Shown: piece by piece, positions 8,639 through 16,448 of the stretch
Position numbering within the stretch: the first letter of the stretch is position 1
How the letters are laid out: every line of letters begins with the position of its first letter
Assembly: GCA_041736895.1 (NCBI GenBank)
Contig: JBGSSS010000040.1
Coordinates: 1 to 43,255 of the forward strand
DNA from: JANRLT01 sp041736895
GTDB taxonomy: Bacteria; Planctomycetota; Planctomycetia; Pirellulales; JALHPA01
DNA length: 43,255 nucleotides
Direction of reading: 5' to 3'
Notes under the pieces: model-generated
What the model was told of the DNA's origin: nothing
What the model saw: the letters and a program-made list of their open reading frames with translations, nothing else
The model's database searches: none
Position numbers and translations under genes: made by a program

Positions 8639-10819
8639 ATGCGACGCCTCCTGTTACTCATCTTGGTCCTCAGCGTGGCTGGGTCGGCGGCGGCCGAGCC
8701 ACCCATCGAACCTGTAGTCATCCCCCCGCACGGCGTAACTAAGACACATGTCGACCCCAAAACGAATGACGACTATGAGCCGCTGCTGAAGTTCGGCAAG
8801 CCCGGCGCGTTCCAGACGCTCGTCAACCCCACCTGCTCGCACTGTGTTGATGAGGCCAAAAAACGATCCGGGGAGCTCCGCGATGATGACCGCATCCTGG
8901 CGTGGATTCGCGGTTATTCCGATGGGGGAGCCATTCCAAACCGCTTCTTCCTGAATTCTTATCGGGTGATCAGCGACAGTTACGGTGTCTTCGTTTACGA
9001 CCCCGACGCGGGTTTCGCGCGGGGGTTTGCCCCTTCCTACGATTTCAGCTTCCACGGCTGGCGCAACGGCGTCATGACCATGCAGCACAAGGATGGCACA
9101 CTCTACTCTTGCCTGACCGGAATTGCTTTCGACGGCCCCCAGAAGGGAGCCCGCTTGAAACCGGTCCCGACGTTGGTGAGTGACTGGGGTTTCTGGCTCA
9201 AGCACTATCCCGATGGCGTGGCTTACAACATGTTCGAAAAATACCAGCCAATCGAGCTGCCCAAGGAAATCAACGAGGACTCTCAGAAGAGTCGCGGTCC
9301 GGCGGACAAACGACTGCCCGCTGACGAGTTGGTGCTTGGCGTTTGGACCGGGAAGGTAGCGAAAGCTTACCCGCTGGCTCAGCTTGCCAAAGCTGGATTC
9401 GTCGTGGATGAAGTGGATGGAGAGCCGCTGGTTGTGCTTTGGGAGCCAACGACAAAAACGGCAGCGGCCTACAAACCGGTGGCGCACCAGCCGCGGAAGT
9501 TCCTCGCGCCGCGGCCGGACAAGACCGGAGTCTCCCAGCCCGACCCAGGCATCCCGCTCCCAGTGGGCACCCTTGTTGCTCCAACGCGGAAGCTGACTTT
9601 GCAACCTGCGGAGAAGTCTGCCGGCGGCTCGTTCACTGATCAGGAGACTGGCTCGCGCTGGGACATCGCGGGCCGCGCCGTTGAGGGCGAGTTGAAAGGG
9701 TGGACGCTGACCTGGCTGGAGAGCACGCAAGTCAAATGGTTCGCCTGGGCCGCGGAATACCCGGAGACGACGATCTATGCCCCCGCGAAAGTCGGTGCAG
9801 CTGAGACAAGGCTCAAAGGCGCGATGATTTCGGTGGAACAAGTCGACACCGATCGCTTGCGCTCGCTCAAGGCAGAGGACTACAACGCCATTGTGCTGGC
9901 CCTGGATGGCGCGAACGCCGCTAAAGAGCGAGAGGCCGCGCGTGCGATCGGGGCGGCGGGATTCGATTTGTACTACTGGATCGAGATTGGCCGCAATGCG
10001 GAACTCGCGGACGCGCATCCTGAATGGATGGCGAGTCTCGAAGTACATCATGCGGAATGGCGACGCTTATTCCCCAAGTTTCCGCAGACCAAGGCAGGCG
10101 AGGTGGTAAAGAATTATCCGTGGGTGCCGGTTCTCTATCGGGAAACTTTCCCGGTTCACTTGGAGCGCGTGAAAAAGTTGCTCGCCGACAAGCCAACGCC
10201 GCGCGGAGTCTTTCTGAACGACCTCCAAGGCCCGCCTTCGTCATGCGGCTGCGGCCATCACCTCTGTCGCTGGGCAACCGATTATGGCCCGATTGAGAAA
10301 GCGACGGCGACACGACTACCCATCGATGCCGCGGCCAAGTTTGTGAATGAAGTAAAAAAGTTGTCGCCTGAAGCACAAATCATTCCCGTCTGGGTCACCG
10401 AATGTGAGGAGCATGACAAAGAGAAACTCTGTGCCGGGGTCAATTGTTTCAAGGGCGTCTGCTGGCGCGAGTGGACGGCGCAGTTGATGCCGGTGGCTGC
10501 GGAGTCAGACACTATCGCTGCGCTGCTGCCGTATCGCGAGTTTCAACGCGACCTACCTCGTTACGGGACGGAGGCGGGTTGGATTAAGGAGGCGCTCGAA
10601 TCCTTTTCCACAATGCCAGCGCGCTTCAAGGCCACCGGGGTGCCGGCGCAACGGATTGTCGCCGTTCTTCAAGGCTGGGACGTAACACCAGAACAAGTCG
10701 CAGCGCAGATCACCCAAGCAAAAGCCGCCGAAGCCGCTGGATATGTCGTGTCGCAGATGAAGCTCAATCAGGATTGGGAGCCGCGAGTTTTAAAAGTCAT
10801 GCCGATGGAGAGCCGCTGA
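8639..10819 (+). CDS. Secreted DUF3179 protein with an additional C-terminal domain
   Basis: The ATG at 8639 is preceded by GGAG and begins a clear signal peptide (MRRLLLLILVLSVAGSAAAE), so it is preferred over an earlier in-frame start; the product is about 726 residues. The middle part has the DUF3179 pattern: KAYPLAQLAKAGFVVDEVDG, then DQETGSRWDIAGRAVEGELKG and the closing W...AEYPET phrase. A region before it (GGAIPNRFFLNSYRVISDSY) looks like a weaker version of the same fold, with a CSHC pair near the N-terminus. Roughly the last 320 residues (after about 400) form a separate domain with alternating beta/alpha character (GFDLYYWIEIGR, GVFLNDLQGPPSSCGCGHHLC), possibly a TIM-barrel-like enzyme; this is a guess. 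DUF3179 has no established function. Confidence 0.8.
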   Translation: MRRLLLLILVLSVAGSAAAEPPIEPVVIPPHGVTKTHVDPKTNDDYEPLLKFGKPGAFQTLVNPTCSHCVDEAKKRSGELRDDDRILAWIRGYSDGGAIPNRFFLNSYRVISDSYGVFVYDPDAGFARGFAPSYDFSFHGWRNGVMTMQHKDGTLYSCLTGIAFDGPQKGARLKPVPTLVSDWGFWLKHYPDGVAYNMFEKYQPIELPKEINEDSQKSRGPADKRLPADELVLGVWTGKVAKAYPLAQLAKAGFVVDEVDGEPLVVLWEPTTKTAAAYKPVAHQPRKFLAPRPDKTGVSQPDPGIPLPVGTLVAPTRKLTLQPAEKSAGGSFTDQETGSRWDIAGRAVEGELKGWTLTWLESTQVKWFAWAAEYPETTIYAPAKVGAAETRLKGAMISVEQVDTDRLRSLKAEDYNAIVLALDGANAAKEREAARAIGAAGFDLYYWIEIGRNAELADAHPEWMASLEVHHAEWRRLFPKFPQTKAGEVVKNYPWVPVLYRETFPVHLERVKKLLADKPTPRGVFLNDLQGPPSSCGCGHHLCRWATDYGPIEKATATRLPIDAAAKFVNEVKKLSPEAQIIPVWVTECEEHDKEKLCAGVNCFKGVCWREWTAQLMPVAAESDTIAALLPYREFQRDLPRYGTEAGWIKEALESFSTMPARFKATGVPAQRIVAVLQGWDVTPEQVAAQITQAKAAEAAGYVVSQMKLNQDWEPRVLKVMPMESR

Positions 10820-10902
10820 TTCAAAACCTGTCACGTCTTGCGGTACTAAACCAAAATGATTGACTGTCGAGGTAGCCATGCGTTTAAACAGCATGTTAGT
10901 GT

Positions 10903-11137
10903 CATCGAGGACGTTGTTCTTTCCACGCTTTTGTCCGTGAATACAAACTTGACGATCCGGTGCTGAATCGCATTGCTCGCATCGTCGATGATGCTAGCAA
11001 GGTTCGAAAATCAAAGATTGAACTCGCGGCTCATGGCCTGGAATTAATCTGTAGGGCATCCGCCCTAATAGTCCCGAGAGCGTGGCAACATGATCTACGA
11101 CGCCCTCTATGCACGGCTCTTAAAATCGGAAGCCTAG
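10903..11137 (+). pseudogene. Decayed chrB-like (chromate resistance regulator) C-terminal remnant
   Basis: Read from 10903 the plus strand gives GRCSFHAFVREYKLDDPVL then NRIARIVDDA, and later HGLELICR. This follows the ChrB C-terminal domain pattern (CSF-x-AF, L-x-DP-x-L, IARIV, A-x-GL-x-x-I). After about 11055 the match continues in other frames: GIRPNSPE, then NMIYDALYARL before a stop at 11137, corresponding to the ChrB ending MYDALYA. A stop directly precedes 10903, and at least two frameshifts are needed, so the gene is broken. The next gene encodes a Fe/Mn superoxide dismutase, the known partner (ChrC) in chr operons, which supports the assignment. The remaining 10820-11219 sequence shows nothing else. 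Confidence 0.6.
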
Positions 11138-11219
11138 TGTGAACGATTCAGTGACTTAAGAACAACGGATTTGGATGCGTGTTTTTTGCTGCCCAACAAC
11201 TCTTCATGAAGGTGTTTCG

Positions 11220-11933
11220 ATGAGTGCATTATCTCGCCGTAATTTTTTCTTCGCTTCCTCAGGTGCCGCTGCCGGATCGCTGCTGGTGCCAGGACTTTTG
11301 CAAGCGAAGGAGGCCGACGGCCTCGATTTCGCCCAGAGTGGACTGGCGACCGGCAAACTTAAACCACTCAAACACAAGGAAATTCCCGGTTTCCTAAGTG
11401 CCGAGCAGATTGCCCCTCACCATACAGCCCATTACGGCGGTGCATTGAAAACATTTGTAGCCATCGATGCCAAGTTCGAAGACAATTTCCAGAAGGGCAC
11501 GGCTATCGATCCGTTAGCTTTTGAAACGATGCAGCGTCAGAAGTCTAGCCGTGGGAACAGCGTCATTCTGCACGAGATGTATTTCGATGGGCTAGCCCTC
11601 AAAGCCGTCGATCCGGCTGAGGATGTGCGCAACGCGATCGCTAAACGGTTTGGCTCGTTGGAAAAGTGGAGTGCGGACTTCATCGCGAGTGCCAAGGCTG
11701 CTGCTGGCTGGGCAATCCTCGTACAACACCCAGTCAATGACAGGCTTTACAATATCGTGAGCGATGAGCATGCGATGGGACCGCTTTGGTTAGCCATGCC
11801 CTTGGTTGTGATCGACGTCTACGAGCACGCCTTCTACATCGACTACCAGAATAAGAAGGCCGACTATATCGAGAAGTTCATGCAACACATCGATTGGACC
11901 GAGGTCAATCGCCGATATCGGAAAGCAACTTAG
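11220..11933 (+). CDS. Tat-exported Fe/Mn superoxide dismutase-family protein, ChrC-like context
   Basis: The ATG at 11220, with GAAGG upstream, gives a 237-residue protein starting with a twin-arginine signal (SRRNFFF then a hydrophobic stretch), so export in folded form is likely. The body is an iron/manganese superoxide dismutase. By motif alignment the four metal ligands are retained: His67 (APHHTAHYGG), His118 (VILHEMYFDGL), Asp199 and His203 (IDVYEHAFYIDY). The gateway tyrosine that follows the first ligand by eight residues in typical enzymes (Tyr34 in E. coli numbering) aligns with Ala75, and the usual Gln/Asn of the AAQVWNH segment is absent, so activity may differ. It follows a chrB-like remnant, so it may be the surviving ChrC-type member of a chromate/oxidative-stress operon. 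Confidence 0.85.
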   Translation: MSALSRRNFFFASSGAAAGSLLVPGLLQAKEADGLDFAQSGLATGKLKPLKHKEIPGFLSAEQIAPHHTAHYGGALKTFVAIDAKFEDNFQKGTAIDPLAFETMQRQKSSRGNSVILHEMYFDGLALKAVDPAEDVRNAIAKRFGSLEKWSADFIASAKAAAGWAILVQHPVNDRLYNIVSDEHAMGPLWLAMPLVVIDVYEHAFYIDYQNKKADYIEKFMQHIDWTEVNRRYRKAT

Positions 11934-12201
11934 ATGATAATTATTTTAAGGATTACGCGGATACCATTTTTCGCTTGCTTCGAATATTCTACTGTTCGTC
12001 ACGACCGAGCGCTCCGAACAGTCCGTTAACCCGCGAGGCGAGAGTCTCGGAGACAACTGAGAGTTTGGCCTGAGATCGGGTAGAAACCAGTCTGCGACGC
12101 TATAGATGGTCGCATCGAAACATTGCGGAGAGTGAGAATTTGAGACGGCCTCAGCACTGAGCCATCGTCGCAAGTTGTTGCCACAATGTGCGATAGAACA
12201 C

Positions 12202-12233
12202 AAAAAGGCCGACATCCGAAGATGCCGGCCTTT
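12202..12233 (-). terminator. Intrinsic terminator of the tRNA-Met gene
   Basis: On the minus strand, downstream of the tRNA, AAAGGCCGGCATC and GATGTCGGCCTTT form a long GC-rich stem closed by a TTCG tetraloop and followed by a T run (TTTTTG). Position and orientation fit termination of the tRNA transcript about 45 bases after its 3' end. Confidence 0.8.
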
Positions 12234-12277
12234 CGTATAACCCGACGGGAAACGTATTTCGCTACCGTCAAAACAAG

Positions 12278-12351
<74 letters not shown>

Positions 12352-12966
12352 TCAGTGTAATTATTCTAACAAACCAACATCGGGCGGACTAGTGCCTGAT
12401 TTTCTCGCGAATCTCTTTTGTTGAATCGAGAGCAGCAAGTTTTATTGAGATGGTGGAACTTGAAGGTAAATCTCCTGGTTTAAGCGAGGCATGTAGAAAC
12501 TTTTCGATTCAGCAAATGGCTGTGCTGGAAATGTTCAAGATGCTGACTTCAAACATTAGGACAAGAATCCGCAACAATGGTTCACATGCGCAGCGGAATC
12601 TATCTCGCCATTGATCTGGACTGGTCCTTAAAGTCCGCAGAATCATGGCGATCAGTCTCGGAGGAGCATGCGATTTTCTGCCGTTTAGTCAGGAAACACC
12701 AGGGAATTTCGTACGGCAATAATTTCATCACCCCGCGACGAATTCAACATTTGTCGGGATTTTTGGGGACGGCCCGGAGAGAACTAGCACCGCGAAAATG
12801 GCTGTAAGTCTTTCGGTTACGAGAACTTCCGGCGTCGATTTTGTTGCGACAACTTCGGTTTTAAGCTAGATTAAAGAATGAGTTTTGTTGAAATTTGCTG
12901 ACTCAGTGTAGATTGTTACTGGCGTAGTTTTTGTTTTCCGGCTGACCTTCTCGATTACTGCTGCAG
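12352..12966. other. Intergenic stretch without convincing gene
   Basis: About 615 bases between the divergent tRNA-Met and the toroid protein gene. A 76-codon open frame at 12577-12807 has no ribosome site, no recognisable motif and composition unlike the neighbouring genes, so it is not called. The upstream region of the tRNA is A/T-rich (TAGAATAATTA on the minus strand near 12357-12370), a weak candidate for its promoter. Confidence 0.5.
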
Positions 12967-14955
12967 ATGCCTACGCCGGACCAACAACCGACGAACATGT
13001 TTCCGCAGTTGGGAGGTGTCCCGCTGCCCACGCCCGCACAGCCCGGCATGCCGCCGCAACCGGTACCTCAAAACTACGCGTATCCTCAAGCAGTTGCTCC
13101 CAACGGCTATCCGCCGCAACCCTATCCCGCGCAGAATTTTCCTCAGCAAGCCGGCTTTCCTCAACCGGGTTATCCGCAGCCAGTTCCTCAACCCGGCTAC
13201 CCAGCTCCCGGTTATCTTCAACAACCGCAATACCCTCAGGTCGCGCAGCCGTTGCCGCTCCCGGCTCAGCAGCCCAGCATGCAGCAACCGGCGCAGCCGA
13301 AATCGCTCGCGCCGCGACCCGTGCCTGCTCCGCGCCGCGACACCAACACGCCCAACCAGCCAGCCACCGGCAGCGTTCCCAACAAGCCTGTCCGGCCAGG
13401 CTCGCGGCCCGTTCCAATCAATGCGGCCCGGCCGATTCCGCTGCAAAAAAAAGAGGGCGGGATTCGCGTCAGCGAGCATGTGGACGATGAAGAAGTCGAT
13501 GATATCAAAGTCGTCGTCACCAAGAACATGCCGCCAGTGCTGATCAGCACCGTGGTGCATATCATCCTCGTGTTGATCCTGGCATTGCTGATTGCCAGTG
13601 TTGGCAAAAAACCAGCGGATGTGATTACGGTCAGCATCGACGAACCGGATGAACTATTCGCCGAAAAAATCGGCGAGCAGTTGCTTCAGGACACAAATAT
13701 TGTGAGCATCGCGACCCCAGATGCGACGAAAGTCGAAATCGCGGAAGTCAATCTGCCGCCAGTTCCCGACCCGTTTGCCGCTGTCCAGCCCACGGAATTG
13801 TTCGTCGGCGGAGAGACCGCCATTTCCGCCGTCGAAGCTCCCATCAACGGCATTGCCGACGGCCGTTCGGCTGGCAGCAAGAAAGGCTTGCTCGGCCGAT
13901 TCGGCGGCAACGCGACGACCGAAGAAGCCGTCCGCCGCGCGCTCTTTTGGCTTAAGAGAAATCAAACTCCGAACGGGTCCTGGAGTTTGATGGGTCCGTA
14001 CAAAGATGGCGGCGCTTACGAAAATCCAGTCGCCGCGACGGCCATGGCGCTGCTCGCCTTTCAAGGCTACGGCACCACGGACAAAACCGGCGAATTCAAG
14101 GATCAGGTGAAAAAAGGTTGGGAAGCCTTGCTCAAAATGCAAGACGCGGACGGACTCTTCACCAGTCCCGCGATGGGCAACCACAACCACCACTTCTATA
14201 GCCACGGCCAGGCGCTCATCGCCATTTGCGAAATCTACGCGATGAGCCTATCCCCGGACTATCCCGATCCCAAGCAGCGCGAAATCTTCAAAGATTCCGC
14301 GCAGCGCGCCATCAACTACGTCGTCAAAACGCAAGACCCGCAAAAAGGGGGCTGGCGCTATCTCCCCGGCAACGATGCTGACGTGAGCGTCACCGGTTGG
14401 ATCTTGATGGGTCTGATGAGCGGCAAGATGGCGGGGCTCGACGTGCCGGAATCGACGCTACAAAAGATCACCGCGTTTCTCGACGCCGCGCAACAAGATG
14501 GCGGCGCGACCTATGCCTATCGACCAGGTTACGGCGGCGTCACCGCCGCGTTGAGCGCCGAAGGGTTGCTCATGCGGATGTATCTCGGCTGGGACAAAAC
14601 CGACGAGCGGCTTGTCAATGGCGTGCGCAAAATTCTCGGCAACCCGATGAATCCGAACGACTGGAAGGTTTACTACTGGTATTACGCCACCCAAGTTTGC
14701 CATCACATGGAGGGCGAGGTTTGGAATGAATGGAACAGCATCATGCGGCAGATGTTGCCGGTGAATCAAATTCGCAAAGGCCCGGAAGAAGGAAGCTGGG
14801 AACCATCGCTCGACGAATGGGGTCCGCAAGGGGGCCGGTTGTATATGACTTGCTTCTGTTGCTATATGCTCGAAGTCTACTACCGCCACATGCCGCTGTA
14901 CGACAAGCTCTACGAGAAAAAAGCCGCGAATGCCACGGCCAATGCCGGCCGCTAA
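12967..14955 (+). CDS. Membrane-anchored prenyltransferase/squalene-cyclase-like toroid protein
   Basis: A 662-residue three-part protein. Residues 1-150 are a Pro/Gln/Tyr-rich low-complexity cytoplasmic tail with repeated PGYPQP-type units. A charged stretch and one transmembrane helix follow near 187-213 (LISTVVHIILVLILALLIA). After a linker, residues from about 315 form an alpha/alpha toroid: AVRRALFWLKRNQTPNGSWS, AVATAMALLAFQGYG-like helices, DGLFTSP, GGWRYLPG and AEGLLMRMYLGW. These repeats are shared with squalene cyclases and prenyltransferases, but the catalytic DxDD motif is not seen, so a binding role in the periplasm is more likely than terpene cyclisation. Such proteins are common and uncharacterised in planctomycetes. 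The next two plus-strand genes are also envelope proteins. Confidence 0.88.
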   Translation: MPTPDQQPTNMFPQLGGVPLPTPAQPGMPPQPVPQNYAYPQAVAPNGYPPQPYPAQNFPQQAGFPQPGYPQPVPQPGYPAPGYLQQPQYPQVAQPLPLPAQQPSMQQPAQPKSLAPRPVPAPRRDTNTPNQPATGSVPNKPVRPGSRPVPINAARPIPLQKKEGGIRVSEHVDDEEVDDIKVVVTKNMPPVLISTVVHIILVLILALLIASVGKKPADVITVSIDEPDELFAEKIGEQLLQDTNIVSIATPDATKVEIAEVNLPPVPDPFAAVQPTELFVGGETAISAVEAPINGIADGRSAGSKKGLLGRFGGNATTEEAVRRALFWLKRNQTPNGSWSLMGPYKDGGAYENPVAATAMALLAFQGYGTTDKTGEFKDQVKKGWEALLKMQDADGLFTSPAMGNHNHHFYSHGQALIAICEIYAMSLSPDYPDPKQREIFKDSAQRAINYVVKTQDPQKGGWRYLPGNDADVSVTGWILMGLMSGKMAGLDVPESTLQKITAFLDAAQQDGGATYAYRPGYGGVTAALSAEGLLMRMYLGWDKTDERLVNGVRKILGNPMNPNDWKVYYWYYATQVCHHMEGEVWNEWNSIMRQMLPVNQIRKGPEEGSWEPSLDEWGPQGGRLYMTCFCCYMLEVYYRHMPLYDKLYEKKAANATANAGR

Positions 14956-15086
14956 CGCGGCATATTGCACCGCTATTCTGGCTTGCTCCTGCGAAACCAA
15001 GCAGGCAATCGTCCGCGAAATCTGTTAAATTCTTAGTTGTTATTCGAACAGTCAAACATTCGAGTGATACTCTCTCGATAACTCCG

Positions 15087-16259
15087 ATGTGGAAAACACT
15101 TCTTGTCGTCCTCTTGCTCGCCGCCGCCGGATTTGCCGGCGGTTATGCCTGGACTCGTATTGAAATGGGGCCCATCGAAACACCGCCGGCGCGTTTGACC
15201 AGCGATGCTCAGTTGGCAGCGGAGCGCTCGCAACTGCCAAAACTCGAAGTCCTCGACGGCACAACGTTTGACTTTGGGACGATGGAATTCGCCTCGTCGA
15301 AACAACATGCGTTCGTCGTCAAAAACACCGGCCAGACTCCTCTTACCCTCAAAGTGCTCGGCACCAGTTGCAGTTGCATCGTCCCCGAGTTGCCCAACGG
15401 CCAACTCAAACCGGGCGAGCAAACAAAAGTCGAATTGAAATGGGAAGCCAAGCGCCACGGCCCTTTTACCCAATCGGCAAAGCTCGAATCCAATGATCCG
15501 CTGCATCCCACGCTAGACCTCACGGTCACCGGCCGGGTTGTTGGCACTTACCTGGTCGAGCCGAGCGATATTACCTTTACCCAACTCACCGCCGGGGAAC
15601 CAGCGAACGCCGAATTTCGCGTTTATTGTTTTGTCCAAGACCAACTCGATCCGCCCGAAAGTGTGCAGTGGACCAATCCGGAAAATCGCGACCAGTTTGC
15701 CGTCAAATTTGAACCGCTCACGGCCGCGGAACTCGCCGAGCGCGACGACCACCCCAAGTCGGGTTACAAAGGCTTCATCACCGTAAAGACCGGGGAACAA
15801 TTGGGTGACTTTCGCCAGACGCTGAATTTCATTTTGCCGACGGCGGAACGGCCGCTGATCACTTTCGAATTGCGCGGCACGGTCGAGGGCCGCGCGAGCA
15901 TCCTCGGCGATGAACGCTGGGACGCCGAGCACTTGATCTGGTCCCTCGGCGAATGGAAACGCGGCACCGCCAAACGCGAATCGGGGCTTACTGTGGTTCT
16001 GATTGGGGATCAACGTGAAGCGCTCAAGCCGCGGCTTGTCAGTCACACGCCCGAGTGGATTGGCGTCGAGTTCGGCAGTCCCATCTTCTTGGCCGAACGA
16101 AATCAAACGCATCTTCCGCTGACGATCAAGATTCCCGAAACGGCGCAAAGCGGTAGCTATAACAGTCTGAGTAATCAAAGAATGGGGCGCGTGATGTTAG
16201 ACACTGGCATTGAAAATCACCCTAAACTGAAATTTTCACTCCGTTTTACGATCGATTAG
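15087..16259 (+). CDS. DUF1573 domain protein, membrane-anchored or secreted
   Basis: The ATG at 15087 starts an N-terminal hydrophobic segment (WKTLLVVLLLAAAGFAGG), so the longer open frame from 14730, which overlaps the previous gene, is rejected. The 390-residue product has the DUF1573 domain at about 52-150: FDFGTMEFASSKQHAFVVKN, then TSCSCIVPEL with the paired cysteines C95 and C97, then LKPGEQTKVELKW. This immunoglobulin-like (ASH/HYDIN-related) fold lies outside the cytoplasm. The second half repeats similar beta-rich segments. It lies 131 bases after the toroid gene and 189 before a cytochrome gene. DUF1573 function is unknown; a role in envelope protein interaction is inferred. Confidence 0.9.
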   Translation: MWKTLLVVLLLAAAGFAGGYAWTRIEMGPIETPPARLTSDAQLAAERSQLPKLEVLDGTTFDFGTMEFASSKQHAFVVKNTGQTPLTLKVLGTSCSCIVPELPNGQLKPGEQTKVELKWEAKRHGPFTQSAKLESNDPLHPTLDLTVTGRVVGTYLVEPSDITFTQLTAGEPANAEFRVYCFVQDQLDPPESVQWTNPENRDQFAVKFEPLTAAELAERDDHPKSGYKGFITVKTGEQLGDFRQTLNFILPTAERPLITFELRGTVEGRASILGDERWDAEHLIWSLGEWKRGTAKRESGLTVVLIGDQREALKPRLVSHTPEWIGVEFGSPIFLAERNQTHLPLTIKIPETAQSGSYNSLSNQRMGRVMLDTGIENHPKLKFSLRFTID

Positions 16260-16357
16260 CTAGCAATCCAGCCATATCGAAGTGATACGTTGGGGTAGAT
16301 GGAGGCGAATTGTACTAGCCTAAACCCCCAGCCACTTAGTGTTTAGCTAGCAATCCA
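16256..16357. repeat. Pair of 15-base direct repeats
   Basis: TTAGCTAGCAATCCA occurs at 16256-16270, overlapping the stop of the DUF1573 gene, and again at 16343-16357. The copies lie 87 bases apart, upstream of the cytochrome gene. Nothing else is recognised in this gap. Confidence 0.6.
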
Positions 16358-16448
16358 AGATTGCCGATCAGCCTTGCCCCCGCTTGTGGCGTTGCGGTAG
16401 CATCCGTGTTCCGTTGTTCAGACGAGTTCGCCCTCTTAATTTTTCACC

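Noticed and set aside
8654..10051. 465-codon frame on the minus strand
   Set aside because: It is opposite the DUF3179 gene, is rich in Arg/Gly/His, and has no recognisable domain.
10960..11142. 60-codon frame as a gene
   Set aside because: Its sequence is the middle of a chrB-like remnant that also continues in other frames.
11998..12029. Inverted repeat ACTGTTCG...CGAACAGT near the SOD gene end
   Set aside because: The stem is only 8 bases with a 16-base loop and no T run; too weak to call a terminator or operator.
12577..12807. 76-codon frame on the plus strand
   Set aside because: No ribosome site, motif or neighbour support; the composition is like intergenic DNA.
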